Of a stretch of DNA of 64,000 bases, positions 27,701 to 39,999 are shown piece after piece (within the stretch, counting starts at the first letter, position 1; every line of letters starts with the position of its first letter). A program made the position numbers and the translations under genes. The notes below the pieces were generated by a model. That model saw only the letters and a list, made by a program, of their open reading frames with translations, was not told the DNA's origin and ran no database searches. Source of the stretch: Talpa occidentalis (lineage: Eukaryota > Chordata > Mammalia > Eulipotyphla > Talpidae). Location: the NCBI RefSeq assembly GCF_014898055.3, contig NW_023601433.1, positions 86,127,106-86,191,105 of the forward strand. Reading direction: 5' to 3'.

Positions 27701-28307
27701 TGGAATTTTCTGGGTGATAAGGGCATCTTTTAGTCCAAAGAAGCTCCTGGACAGCTCCAGGCTGGGGGCTGGTCAGAAAGACCAAGTCATGATTGGAAGC
27801 TTGGAGTTTTCAGTCCTGCTCCACCCTCCACAAACATCACTAAACTGCGGAGCTTGGAGAGCTTCAGGTTGGTGAACACATCCTAGTGCCGGGAGGCAGG
27901 TCTCCATGGAGACAGAATCTCCTGCTCTAGACCCTTCCAGCCAGATATACTTCATCTGTATCTTTTATTATCTTTTATAATAAACCAGTTGACATTTTCT
28001 CCTGAGCCTTCGGAGGCTCAAGAACAAATTATTGAACCTAAAGAGAGGGCCGTGGAAATCCCTGATCTGTAGCCAAATTGCACACCTGGACATGTAATTT
28101 GTGATGGGTGTTCTGAAGTGGGGGACAGCCTCGAGGGAGACTCCAGGAAGATAATGAGTGAGACACCCAGTCGGTGATCTGAGAGCTTGGGAACTGCTTG
28201 GTTTGGAAGACCCACATGTTGGAGTCGGAAGTGACACCAGGGCTTGCGTGCTTGTGCTCAGAGAGGAACAGGGAAGCTTGGATTTCATGATTAAAAAACA
28301 CCGCCAT
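24761..28307. other. intergenic stretch
   Basis: A MIR fossil lies at about 26200-26345 and a short GA run near 27136-27150. Otherwise I see no recognisable gene or repeat. Confidence 0.45.
26200..26345 (-). repeat. MIR fragment
   Basis: It has the GGTAGGTATTACCACCCCC and ACAGATGGGGAAAGTGAGGC blocks. Confidence 0.65.
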
Positions 28308-28570
28308 GGGCCTCCCTGGTGGCGCTAGGGTTAAGACGCAACCTCTGAAGCTATCCGCAGCCTCTGCAGCATGAGTTTGATCCTCAGCCAGGGAGCTACC
28401 CACATGGCACAGCAGACCTCTCCTGACTCGCCTGCTGTTCCTCTCAGCAGTGTGTTTCAATACATCTGCCTGTACTGTTCCCCACTTTGTCTCTGGTGAA
28501 TCCTCTCACCCCCCGCACCTCTGGCCTGCAGCTCAGCTCTTGTATGCATAAATAAATAAATCTTTAAAAA
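28308..28570 (+). repeat. tRNA-derived SINE copy 11
   Basis: A plus-strand copy with GCATAAATAAATAAATC tail. The target duplication is only loosely preserved. Confidence 0.85.
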
Positions 28571-29029
28571 ATTCTTTGAAAAATAGAAAATACCACCACA
28601 AGGAGAGCGGAGTCAGGGATTCTCTGCTAGGGTGACCTTCGGGTCTTGCCGCCACAGCCCCACTCTCAGTCCTGCCCTGACTTCTGCCTCTCCATTTTTT
28701 TGTGCCCCAAATTTCTATCTATTTAGCCTCCCTCTATGCTTTCCCCCCACCCCTGTGGCAGCACACCCTGTGGGAATCAAAGGAATGGTTTTCATCTTGG
28801 CTTTAATAAGAAGACTCCAGGAAGGTGTCTCCCCGCCCCAGGGTGATTTATTCAGCCTGTGGTTGAAGAAGGAGCTATTGAGCACATGTGATATCCTGGC
28901 AGGTAAACAAACAAACAAAAACAAAATTCCTGGTTCTTCAAAAAAAATTAAACACAGAATTAGCAAAGGATCCAGCAAGTATACTACTAACTGTAGAACC
29001 CAAATAACTGAAAGCAGGCAGACAAGCAG

Positions 29030-29530
29030 AAATTAGTACCTGGTACACATCTGTATAACTGTGTTCCCACAGTTATTATTCACAGTAGCCAAAAAGGTGG
29101 AACAACCCAAATGCCCAGCAGCACGTGAACAGATAAACCAAGCATGATCTATCATGTTATTCAGCCTTAAAAAGGAATGAAATTCTGTCATATGGTACAG
29201 GTGGATGAACCCAGAGGACATTATGCCAAGTGAAATAAGCCAGTCACGGAAGACACATGTAAGATTCTGCATTTATGAGGTCCCCAGAGCAGTGAAGCTC
29301 ACAGAAACAGACGGTGGCTGTGTCTGGGGTGGGGGGTGGCTGGGAAGGGAAGAGTGGAGGGTTGCATGGGGACAGAGTTTCACTTGAGGATGAGAAGTTC
29401 TGGGGATGGAGGGGGTAGCGGCCACACACAGTGTGAATGTACTAAATGCCTCTGCACTGTGCACTTAAAGTGGTAGCATTTATTATGTGTCTTTTACACG
29501 CTATAAAGAATGCTTCCAGTTTTTGGAAAG
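29030..29530 (+). repeat. L1M 3'-end fossil
   Basis: It contains the blocks CAACCCAAATGCCCAGCAGC, AAATAAGCCAGTCACGGAAG and the terminal CACTTAAAGTGGTAGCATTT. This is an old L1 ORF2 end plus 3' UTR in plus orientation. Confidence 0.75.
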
Positions 29531-29900
29531 TTAGGGGCAGTCAACCTATCCTTCATTACAGGGACAGCATCTCTTGTGTCACTTGGCCTAAAGAATTCTC
29601 ACAGGGAGTGAGAAGAGGGAAGGGAAGTGAAGGCTTTGGAAAGACCAGGTAACAGACACCTGAGCCCTATTTTGATACCATATCCCAGACTCTGAGAAGA
29701 ACACAATGGAGGAAGTGGCTTGCCAGGGTGCCCCCGGGCAGTCAGGTATGTGCTATCTCTGTACTTCAGGATGCGGTGCACAGTTCCTGCTTCCCTGTCT
29801 GTTCTGCCAGCCTCTCAGTGAACTTTACAAGAGCTGCCCAGCAAGGCTTCTAGAGTCAGAATACTTTGCCAATGAGTAAAAGAAAGTCTGATTGAAATAT

Positions 29901-29923
29901 ATTATTATTTTTTAATTTTTTTA

Positions 29924-29955
<32 letters not shown>

Positions 29956-30208
29956 TATACATACAAGCACTGGGTACAGTCAGAAGCACGGGAGGGTGAC
30001 AGAATTCACCAGAGCCAGAGCGGGGAGCAGAGCAGGCAGAAGGACCGAAGTACACTGCTGAGGGGAGCAGCGGGCGGCAGGAGAGGTCTGCGCGCCATGT
30101 GGGACCCTCCTCCGGTGGCCGGGGAGCAGCTGGGGATCGAACCGGTACTGCAGAGGCTGCGGGCAGCTTCGCAACCCAGCGCTCAACCGCTGCACCACCG
30201 GGGAGGCC
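29901..30208 (-). repeat. tRNA-derived SINE copy 12
   Basis: A well-preserved minus-strand copy. Its tail on the SINE strand is a run of about eight AATC repeats. The duplication TGATTGAAATAT is at 29889-29900 and 30210-30221. Confidence 0.9.
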
Positions 30209-30221
30209 ATGATTGAAATAT

Positions 30222-31950
30222 CTTAAACAGTATATTAAAATAAAAATTTTACGAAGCCCCAGCTAGGGTGTTCCTGGGTTCGTTACCTCAGTGGTTCCAG
30301 CAAGTTCTTTCCATGGTTCTGCTCACCATCCTGAGCATGTCCCATGAGAAAGATCAATTCTTCTGTGAAAGAATTTCAATCTGAAGTGGAATGAGAGGAT
30401 ATAGAATGGAAAAAGCTCGTGCAGTGCCCTCAGAGAAACAAAAACTTAATCACTGGTGGTGCGGAGAGGCTGATTTCCCATAAGTGCCTGAGTTTCTGAA
30501 AATTGAAATTTACCTTGAGAAGTCTTCTTGGTTTCAGACACAAAAATCAGGAAATTATCTAGGTAGGTCAGATAAGTCTGACAAATAAGCTGAGTGTTGT
30601 CTCTATAACTAAACTGGTTCGTCTGCTTAGGGAATTTACAGGACTGGGCTCTGTTTTTCTTTTTTTTTTTTTTTAATTTTTTTATTTTAGCAGATTCTGA
30701 GCTCTCTCCCCCAGGTGTGTGGCTGATGTCTAGCACTAGATGGTAGGGTAGGGTAGAGAGAGAGAGGGCATCTCTGAGTAAGAGTTCCCCATAAAAGAGA
30801 CAAAGAAATGAGGATCTTTCTTTCTGAGGATGACACCAACAATGGTGGTGGTGCAGACATAAAGAAATCTGGATCCTTAATGTTGTCAAGCCACTAGAGC
30901 AACCCCCTCTGAAGTTTGTCCTCCTTCTAAATGGCTTAATATAAGAGAATTTCTTTTACTTTCCAACTCTTTTACTTTCCAACAAAAGCACCCTAAATCA
31001 CATAACTCTCAAATGCCAGTGAAAGCTCAGACCTGATATAAATAATCTTTTGTCCTGCTTTTACATCTGTCCTACTGATGACCGGATGGAATAAAGAGTA
31101 AGTCCCTGGTCCGCCAAAAACCAGATGTCTTCCTACCATCTACCACTAGAACCCCAGTTTTCCCTCCCATCCCCAGGATTGCAGAAGACTGTTATTCCCT
31201 GTAGCCAGTTGTCTTGACTAGAAATAGTCTAAAACAGTTCAAATTTCCCAAGGAGAGCATGTGTACTGGGTTTGGGTGGAGTGAAGAGGAAATCTTGGGA
31301 TTAAAGGAAATCTAGCACCTGTAAGAAGGACAGAGCAATCACACTCAGGATAAACTGATCCAGGTCATTCCTATTATCCAGGTTGATTTAGAAGACAAAG
31401 AAGAACTTCTTGTCCTGCAAGGAGATACAAGAGATCTGGCAAGATCTGGGGCTGGCAAGAGATTCAAACTCTAGAGAAGGGTGATTCATAGGGAGGTAGG
31501 GGCAGAGATCTGCTCACACCATTTCAGGAACAAATGTAGAGAGCCACAATACATGAGGTAGATACTGATGATTACGAATTCTAAAACTCTTTGGACTGAT
31601 TGGCAAGACCTGGTAGGTCCCTGGGTTTGGAGGTGGATGCTGGATCCTCTGGGCGGGGAGGCCCAGGCACCTGTCATAATCTCAGTCACTGGACTGTTGC
31701 AATAACAGACTCCACACCAATCCAGGATTCCCGTTTGCCCCGTTGGCTCACTTTTCTTGTTCACCATGGCAACTGCTTTGAATCTTTTCCATTCTCATCA
31801 AATCTCCTCCCATTCTGCCTTCCCTTTCTTTCTCATCAGACAAATCTGCCTCCTATTTCACCCAGGAGACAGATGTCACCTGAATGGGAGTGCCCGCACC
31901 TCGCTCACTTACCTGCCACTGGGCTCACCTTTCCTCTATCCACGGATTTA
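30222..31950. other. intergenic stretch
   Basis: No gene is recognised. A poly(T) run with AT-rich sequence at about 30660-30690 could be the tail of an unidentified retroelement. Confidence 0.4.
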
Positions 31951-31954
31951 GTCA

Positions 31955-32165
31955 GTAGCACAGTCCAACAGAACTCCCTGCACTGATGGAAAGTCCCACA
32001 CCTTCCCTGGCTGCTCCAAGTAGCCACTAGCCGCCTGGGGTCCTGGGCACTGGAAACATGGCAAGGATGACTAAAGAGCTGAATTTTAAATTTCATTTCA
32101 TTTTTATTGATTTAACTTAAAATCACCACCTCTGGCTAGTGCCACCCTCTCAGACAGCACCCGTT
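31955..32165. repeat. old palindromic DNA-transposon fossil
   Basis: The arms AGTAGCCACTAGCCGC and GGCTAGTGCCACCCTCTC flank an AT-rich centre. This is the pattern of a common mammalian non-autonomous DNA transposon also seen at 62036-62235. Confidence 0.5.
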
Positions 32166-32394
32166 AGTGTAAACCAAAGACATATTTGAAGATCAGAACA
32201 CTGAGATTTCTCCTAACTCTGTGACACCCTTAAGGAGTAAGGTCTTAGCAAATTTATCATAAGGATTCTGAGTGAGGTGATGAGAAGGAAGGAAGAGAGG
32301 GCTAGAGAGGACACTCATGAGAAACTGTGTGGACAAACTGAGAAGGAAAAATCACCACAGTGGACCACTGCTCTGCTCTCTCTGGCTGCAGGTG

Positions 32395-32620
32395 CGCCTA
32401 CAGTGGACATTTCACATAAATGGAATCTTATGATATACGCTCATTGTGTGACTGGCCTCTTTCACCTGACATCACGTTTTCAGGGTTCATCAAGTTGTAG
32501 CAGGTGTCAGTGCTTCATTCTCTTTATGACAGACTAATATTCCATTTTGTGGATGGACCACATTTTGTTTATCCATTCATCTGTTGGTGGACATATGGAC
32601 TATCTGCTTACCTGTAATGG
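32395..32620 (-). repeat. L1M 3'-end fossil
   Basis: Read on plus, it has CATAAATGGAATCTTATGAT, AATATTCCATTTTGTGGATG and TTTATCCATTCATCTGTTGG, antisense L1. Confidence 0.75.
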
Positions 32621-32974
32621 CTCAGGAACGAATGAATGACTAACACGCACAGCACTGTTCAAGATTGAAAAGATGGTTAACATGTGACACCTCCAGGATC
32701 AACTCCAACTTCCCACCTCCACACCCAGAGACCCACCAGGTCTTGCCAAGTGGTTCAAAGAGCTTTGGAATTTGTAATCACTCACAACTACTACAGGATT
32801 GAAAGCCAGACAGCTAATCCCTCAGTGTTTGTGTTCTAACCATCAGGCTTACTGCCCTAACAGGAGTCTTGTGGATCTCCTTCCGGAGGAAGATAACTGC
32901 CGAGTGTGTCGGCAAGCGACAGCGCACTCTAATAAGGCAACTAGTGATGGAACTGTTTAAAGGAGTCAGCAGAG

Positions 32975-33270
32975 GGGGCTCCCCCGTGGCGCAGCGGTTG
33001 AGTGCTGGGTTGCGAAGCTGCCCGCAGCCTCTGCAGCACCGGTTTGATCCCCGTCCGCTGGGTGAGGGTCCCACAGAGTGCGCAGACCTCTCCTGCCACC
33101 CACTGCTCCCCTCAGCAGTGTACTTCGTCAGTCTGCCTGCTCTGCTCTCCGCTCTGACTCTGGTGAATTCTCTCACCCTCCCGCGCTTCTGACTGTACCC
33201 AGTGCTTGTATAAATAAAATAAATACATCTTTAAAAATAAATAAATAAATAAAACTTGAAAAAAAAAAAA
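32975..33270 (+). repeat. tRNA-derived SINE copy 13
   Basis: A plus-strand copy ending in AAATAAATAAATAAATAAAA and poly(A). The imperfect duplication is GGAGTCAGCAGAG and GGGGTCAGCAGAA. It lies about 1.6 kb upstream of P2RX7 exon 1. Confidence 0.88.
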
Positions 33271-34821
33271 GGGGGTCAGCAGAACTAAGAAAAAGCTGGC
33301 AAAGTGGGGGAGCTTTACCACTCCTACACCTTAAGGGGTAAGGAGGGAGTGGTACCCAGAAGCCCTGCACAACTGGGAGGAGATGAGTCAGAAAAATTCA
33401 CATCCAACCTCACTGCCCTTGTGCTGTCCAGACTCCTAAACTGGGAACAGCAGGGTGAGGAAGGTCCATGCAGCTCCCGCGGGTGAGGAAGCACAGGTTA
33501 GCTCAGACTGGAAAAGAAAATCTCTGTATAAGTGCCACACACTAACCAATTGTACCACTCGAGGTCCAGCAAAGAAAAACTCTGCCTGGCCATTCTGCAG
33601 ACTGGAAGAGAAGTGCAGAAGTCAACAGCAAAGAGAAAGAATCTTCTCAAGAGGAAGCAATCTTTCTCTCACTGGTAAGTGGAAGCCCCACCCTCCATCT
33701 TTGTGGCGTGCTGATTTTCTTAGTCACTAAAACACAGACTCTCACAAACACTGCTATCTGTAATTGCAGCAGCAAGAATGAAGTATCCCACTTTTGCCTG
33801 GAGGGGGCAAATCACCTTGAGACAGCCTCAATTTGCCCCTCAGGAGCGGAGCTTCAGATTAAGGGTTTCTGGACACCTCATTCGACATCAACCTTAGCTT
33901 TATTACATGCAAGGAAAAAGGACCCGGGGTCCACTTTGCAATTCAGATCTGAAGTCAACTGTTTCATACACACTTGCTTTGCTTTATGCCTATCAAAACC
34001 TGATTTCATTTAAATTTCCTCTAAACGCCACCGTCCCAGAATGTGTATAGCGCTCACCTTTTGTTAGGTGGTGTCTTTGGCCCCTCCAGCACACGCTCTA
34101 CCTCTCTGGATGGGTCCGTAAACTAAGCTGAATTTTGTTGGCAGGCAAGTTCATCCCTGGCGGTCAGCTGATTAGGCTAGGTAGCCCATGGCCCACCTCT
34201 TGGGGGTAAGAGCTGGGCAGAGAGTGGATCTAGAGGATTCTGTGAGAAACATCCAGCACCCTGCCCCACACCACTCCCCAGCAAATCAGATTCCTCCCAC
34301 CACTACAGACCAGAGCGGGGAAACTTTGTTCAGATACATCTGGGGCTGACGAAAGGGTTGTAGAAATGAAATCAGTCAGTCTCTGAATAGGGCTGGAGGC
34401 CAGGGAAAGATCTAGGCCCTTTACTAAAGCACAATGGAAGCACTGGGTCTCCTGACATTTGAAAGGCTGCTCCTTACCCCAACTGAAATGAGTCAATAAA
34501 GAGGAAAAGGGAGAGAAAAGGGGGAAAGGGAGAATTCTAAAAATGCCCTTCCTTTGAACACCATCTTTGTGCAGGCATCTGGGGGAGGCTGGTTAGGGCT
34601 GGGTCATCTGCCAGTCAGGCCTGTAGGCTTCTCTTGTTTATTACCAACCACAGTTGGGACAGCTGCCAGGGCCCGCCCCCACCCTGCTGTCATTGGAGGA
34701 GCTCTAATGTAAGGGCACTGCTAAGAATCAGGTTTCTTTTTCCTATTACTGGTGGGCCTGCGGCAGCTGGTCTGGGAGTTTGGGGGTCTGATCCAGCCTC
34801 CTGCAGAGTGAGCCTCTGACC
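33271..34821 (+). promoter_or_regulatory. P2RX7: proximal upstream region and 5' UTR of P2RX7
   Basis: This region must contain the P2RX7 promoter and the 5' UTR of exon 1. It is not a CpG island and shows no clear TATA box at a useful distance. A GCCCGCCCCCACCC Sp/KLF-type site lies about 150 bases before the ATG (around 34672). The transcription start cannot be fixed from sequence. Confidence 0.4.
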
Positions 34822-34946
34822 ATGCCAGACTGCTGCAGCTGTGGCGATGTTTTCCAGTATGAGACAGTTAAAGTTATCCGAATCCAGAGCGCAAACTATG
34901 GCACCATCAAGTGGTTCCTTCACATGCTTGTCTTCTCCTATGTGAG
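34822..34946 (+). CDS. P2RX7: P2RX7 exon 1 coding part (canonical N-terminus and TM1)
   Basis: The ATG has A at -3 and opens 41 codons plus two bases. The protein starts MPDCCSCGDVFQYETVKVIR and continues through IKWFLHMLVFSYV. It has the N-terminal cysteines, the conserved P2X T-X-K motif (T-V-K, residues 15-17) and most of the first transmembrane helix. The donor is GTAAGC right after 34946. The split codon AG+C gives Ser before FALV, where human has Cys. Length and phase equal those of human exon 1. Confidence 0.97.
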
Positions 34947-35370
34947 GTAAGCAGGGTGTTGGGAATGACCCCAAATCTCTGGAGTGGTTGACAGCACAGA
35001 ACACACCAAGGTGCAGCTTCTGGTGCACATTCTGAAGTCCACGTGGTCTGACAATCATACTGTAAACTGTGGTGGGTTGGGCAGGTCTCGGGAAAAGTAG
35101 TGGGGGGAGGAGGAAGCAGCAGGCAGGGAACAGTGGCAGTCTGCTAAGAAAGAAGCCGCGGGAGGCCAGCGTGACACTTTGGGTTCTGCCTGGAAGCCAG
35201 GGAGGGCATACCTGGGGACAGTGGGAAAGCTCAGGAGATTTCTAGCGAGGAGGCAGGGATTTGGACCACACCTGGAGACAGGGCAGGCCTCTGAGTCATC
35301 ACCCCTTAGGGAAAGGAATAAGACCAGACTTGTAAATGTAACTACATCCTCTTCAGCGTCCTCTCCAACT

Positions 35371-35372
<2 letters not shown>

Positions 35373-35418
<46 letters not shown>
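35373..35418. repeat. (TC)n microsatellite
   Basis: About 23 uninterrupted TC units, directly before an antisense L1M fossil. Confidence 0.97.
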
Positions 35419-35420
<2 letters not shown>

Positions 35421-35424
35421 TTTT

Positions 35425-35830
35425 TAATAGCTTACTGAGGTATAATTTACATACTATACAACTCACCCCTTGAAAGTCTATAAACTCATGGTATTTAGTA
35501 TATTCACAGAGTTGGGTAATCATCCCCACAATCCATTTTGGAATATTTTCATCACTTCAAAAAGAAACCCCACATCCGTTGGCCATCACTCCCAGCCCCC
35601 TGCTCCCCTGTAGCTCCAGGAACCCTCTGACCTACTCTCTGTCTCTATGGATTTGCCTATTCTGGATATTTCATATGAATGGGAAATCACACAACATGTG
35701 GCCCATTGTGACTGACTTACTCCACTCAGCTTGTTTTCAAGGTTGCTCTCTGATAGGGCATGTTTCTCTACTGTGTTCCTTTTCACGGGGTAGGAGTCGG
35801 TGGAGGTCTGTTCACTATGCTTTGTGGACA
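35425..35830 (-). repeat. L1M 3'-end fossil
   Basis: Read on plus it has TTACTGAGGTATAATTTACA, ATGGATTTGCCTATTCTGGA and CTCAGCTTGTTTTCAAGG, the antisense of an old L1 3' end. Confidence 0.8.
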
Positions 35831-37419
35831 ATTTAAAGGTCTAGCAGAGGTGATTTTGAGGAGACACAATTTTGACCTTAAGTGCTGATGCTAGGAGGTA
35901 ACATAACTTCCATGTAAAATGTTTCTCCTCTGTTTATATTTTGAAATATAAAATTAAAGACAAAATATCATTGATTTCACTTTTCCCTGCCATTTCATAG
36001 AACACCTATTTACACCTCACTGAATGGGGTCCCCGAGAACACAGCTTGGGAAATGCTGTTTTAATTGTACTCTGAGGCCTCAGGTATTACAACTGCAACT
36101 CAGCCTTCAGTGAATGGGGTGGTCCAGGTATGTAGGGACTGGGGGAGGCAGGTCACATCACACAGGACTGGCATGGACTCAGAGACTGAAGACAGACAGG
36201 GCCTCAGTTACTGCACTCAGCACAAGGCAAGGGCTGGAAACTGAGGAAATAAGACAAGTGGCTGGTCAGCAACTCATAGTCCCTCACCACCAAGTTCAAA
36301 CCTGGACTCGAGGTGGGACTGCAGTTGCCGCAAAGGTCAAGTGGCCCCAGCTTCCAGCTTCCGTAAATGTGTGGACAGGATGCTGAGTAGGTCTGCGCTA
36401 CAGTTGTTTGGAGAGGAAGTAACAGGAACCTAATGCCAGTTCGCTCCCCTGCCACACTGGATGGGGAGGGGTAACTGCCACATCAGCGGGCAGCGTGAGA
36501 GATGGGGCTGTCCTCAGAGAGGACTGACTGTAGAGGTCGGGACTGGGCTCATTCCCTATATCTTGGCTCTACTTGTCTTTCTTCTTGAATAGGTTCTCCG
36601 TGTCATAAGATGACACACTCATATCCTCACAGCCTTCTTAATGTCTCCAGAAGAACCAAAGTCTTTTCTGACAGATTTGGCAGCAGAGTCCCAAGACTCT
36701 GGTCAGGTCTGAATGTAAGCTCTGTCTCTGGACCCGTGGCTGCCTTGGGGGTGTGGTGTCACCCCACTGGTCAGCCCTGGGTCCCATGCTTGCTCCTCTG
36801 GCGGGAAGTAGGGAGAGGTTGGTAGAACTGAATGAGCCTGACCTGAACCACATCCAGTGGCTTTTCTTTAGACAAAAAGCATTCTGTTGCCAGAAGAAAT
36901 GTGAAAAGGATGGAGGTGGGGAATGGGGGTCAGACAAAAACAAACATCCATTTAAAAAGGCCTTTACAAAGCCAGACATTCCAAGGACTCCTGAAGGCTG
37001 CAGCTTCAGCCCTGGCTTCTATCAGCACTGCTCCTGGGCTGTGGCGACTCTGCCCAACGTCATTGCCAAGAATGGGCCCCAGGCATTGTCAACAGAGCCA
37101 GCGCCTGGAATTCCAACCCATGATTCTGCCCTGTCCTCTCAATTCAATGAGATGGAAGACCTGGATTAATGATGGTTATTTTCCCAGGAAAAGTGAGATG
37201 CAAAAGCCTGAGTGACTTAAAAATAACTGTGTTTTGTTGTTGGCATTATTTACATCATCGCATCGTGTCCACCCGGCCTTGGGTCTTCTTTGTTCTTCAC
37301 TGTTTCACAGATAAGGAAACAGAAGCTATTGAAAGTCGGAGTTACATTCAAAAAGGCCATCCATTCAGAAAGCAGGTTGTGAAAGACATTCAAACCCTAA
37401 GCCACTGCTCCTCACTCAT

Positions 37420-38175
37420 AAGCCACACCACTGGGGTTGTTGCCGGAACCAGCCGCCTCAGCGTGGGAGTGGCAGGGCCAGCGGTGTCCTCTCACCCGCT
37501 GCTCCACCACAGCTCAGTGGTGGCAGGTGCGCCTCAGAGCTCATAACTGCCGTTTGTAATGGATCAATCAGGTGTGAGCTGTGAGCTGATTGGTGCTAAA
37601 CAGTCCAAATCAGACTTGTGGGTGAAAGAGGAGCTAAGCCAGGGCTGGAGGGAGCTGAGGGGCACCCTGAGAGAAGAGGACAGGGAGCCCCTGAAGAAGA
37701 AGGAGTGACAATGCTTGCCCCTGAAGAAAAGAAGGCGGTTCCAGCCACCCAAGAAAGAAGAAAAGAAGCATCCAGAAGCCCCCCTCCAAGGAGGGAAGAG
37801 GAAGCAAAGGACTAGGTCACGGACTGGACCTCAGTCCTGTCTCTGACATTGCCTGAGAGGCCCTGGGCCTGGCGTCTCAAAGAGCTGTTGGTACAATCCA
37901 ACAACTCACACAGAGCTGTGAACACTGGGTGTCTCTGGCCCCGCCTCTGCGGGACCAGGAGTGGCCATCACTACTGGCCAGAGCTGTCTAGCACTCCCGG
38001 TGACCGGTGGCGAACATCACTGATGGTACCTGGCTGAGAAAGCCGCCACTTGGTGATACAGTGAGCTCTTTGTTTCCCCTGTTCGTAAAATAAACCCCAT
38101 GGTTGTTATTCCTGGAGTCTAAGGTCTCTTGCAATTGTGTGGGCGGGTGAGAGCCCACAGTGACCGGTCCTTTTC
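37420..38175 (+). repeat. possible LTR-like element
   Basis: This GC-rich, non-coding stretch has an AATAAA at 38089-38094 followed by a GTTGTTATTCCTGGAGTC block, reminiscent of the R/U5 part of a retroviral LTR. Clear TG and CA termini and a target duplication were not found. The family is unknown. Confidence 0.3.
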
Positions 38176-38379
38176 TCGGGGACTGTCCTTTCTTAGAGTC
38201 TATAGATCTTGGTTTTGGTTTCTGGCCTTTTGGCCTTTTGGGGCTTTTAGTGACTCTCTGGTCTCAGAGCCTGGGCGGGTGGTGGCTGTTCCTTCCATCC
38301 AGCCTCCTGCCCTGTGGCCTCACTTGTGGCCCTCTCCACCCGTTTCAAAGTGGCTACCCTCAGCTTGCCCTTGTCCATT

Positions 38380-38900
38380 TTTCACTCATTGCCCAAATAC
38401 ATTTGAGCATTTGTTATGCATGAAGCCCTGTTCAATGGTGCCAGTGAAACAAAAGTTCCTGCCCTTGTTGGGTTATATCCCAAAGGAGGAGAGAGACATG
38501 ACACAAAAATGGAGAGACATAATGAAAGGTCTGGTGGTGATAAGTGCTCTGTATAAAGAATGGGGACAAGCCATGAACTGTCTGGGAGAGGGGTGTTTCT
38601 GGTGGAGGGAACAGCAAGTGCAAAGGCCCTGAGGCAGGAACTCAGTGGGGCACCCCAGGAAAAGGAAGGAGGCTGGTGTGGCTGTAGGAGAATGAAGAGG
38701 CAGTGAGGAGAGGTAGTAGGTGAGTGGGAGAGGTAACATGGATGGGGGAGGGAGGGCCCTGGAGGCCACTCTCAGTTCCTTGAATTTTATTCCAAGTGAG
38801 TTGAGAAGCCACTGGAGCATTTTAAGCACAGAAGAGATACTTGCATCCTATTAAGAAGATTTCCCTGGACAGAAGTCCCCTTAGAAACTTTTCTAATGAA
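38380..38900. repeat. L2-type LINE fossil
   Basis: Blocks such as AGTGCAAAGGCCCTGAGGCA and GAGAAGCCACTGGAGCATTT are widespread in mammals and fit an old L2-like repeat. Assigned from memory. Confidence 0.45.
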
Positions 38901-39999
38901 TACGGAAGTCTAGAAACAGTTGAGAGAAAAGCAGAACAAATTCCACTTAAATTACTTCTTTCCCCTCACCCAGCAACCTGCACCCAGTCAACAGCAAGTA
39001 CAGCACCGTGGAGACAGTGCTGTTGGGCAGTCTGGGCTGTTAAAATGTGCTCCTGGCTAGCTGCCTGTTTCACCAGAAGCTGGTCACAATCCTCCACTTG
39101 AGTGGAAGTAAGTTGCCCATGGAGGTCGGTAGAGGCACAGCGGCTGAGGAGGGGCAGATCCAACGCAGGCCCTATGACCACTGTCAGTTAAGAGGAAGAA
39201 AAATGTGAAGAGAGTCACCACATTCTCATTCCACCCCAGAACCCTGGGTGATGTGATAGAGATGGGGGAGGGAGCCCAAAGAAGACCCACTTCAGGAGGA
39301 GAAGAATCCAGTCAGATGACACACAGGACCAAGAGAACAGGAAATGCAAATGTCTGGAAGCAAAACAGAGGAACAACCAGAAGACAGAATGTTCCAGAAC
39401 TGTAACAGGGTGGTCCCCAGGAAAGGGGGAGGTTCCCTGCCCCACCCAAGGGAGGGTGGAGCTGAGCAGGAAGAGGAGCAGCTGCAGAAGAGACTGAGGA
39501 AGGAAGCAGGATGGAGCCAGGAGACACGTGAAGAAACTGCGCTTGTCTTTTGGTCGTGGACTGCGTGACACAGATGTGGGTGAGACCCATGGGGAGGTGA
39601 CCATAGCAGCTTTTATCTTGATGTTGATTTTGCTCTTTTCCTTCCGGGCTTGTCTGGTTGTTTCTGACCCTTTTCTGTGGGTCCCCACTGGAAGGTGCTT
39701 CAGACTTGTGGCAGGCTTTGGGGCCTTGCTCTGGGCCGATCCCATTTGGATGGAGTTTTACCCGCGAGGGGACGGGTAACTTTGGGTGCTTCATTTAGAA
39801 ACTAGACTCTGCCTTACCTGTATTGTTTCCTAGTTTTATTAAAGTTCCTTCCCCTCAAAGTCTCCTATGTTTTGTGTTGATGCGGCGGATGGCAGAACCC
39901 ATTTAGAATAGGCAGGTTTGCGGGGTTTGGGCTGCCCCTCTCCCTGTCCTATAACAGAACTAGGTGAGAGAGGTGGGAGAAGCAGGAGCTAAAATAGAG

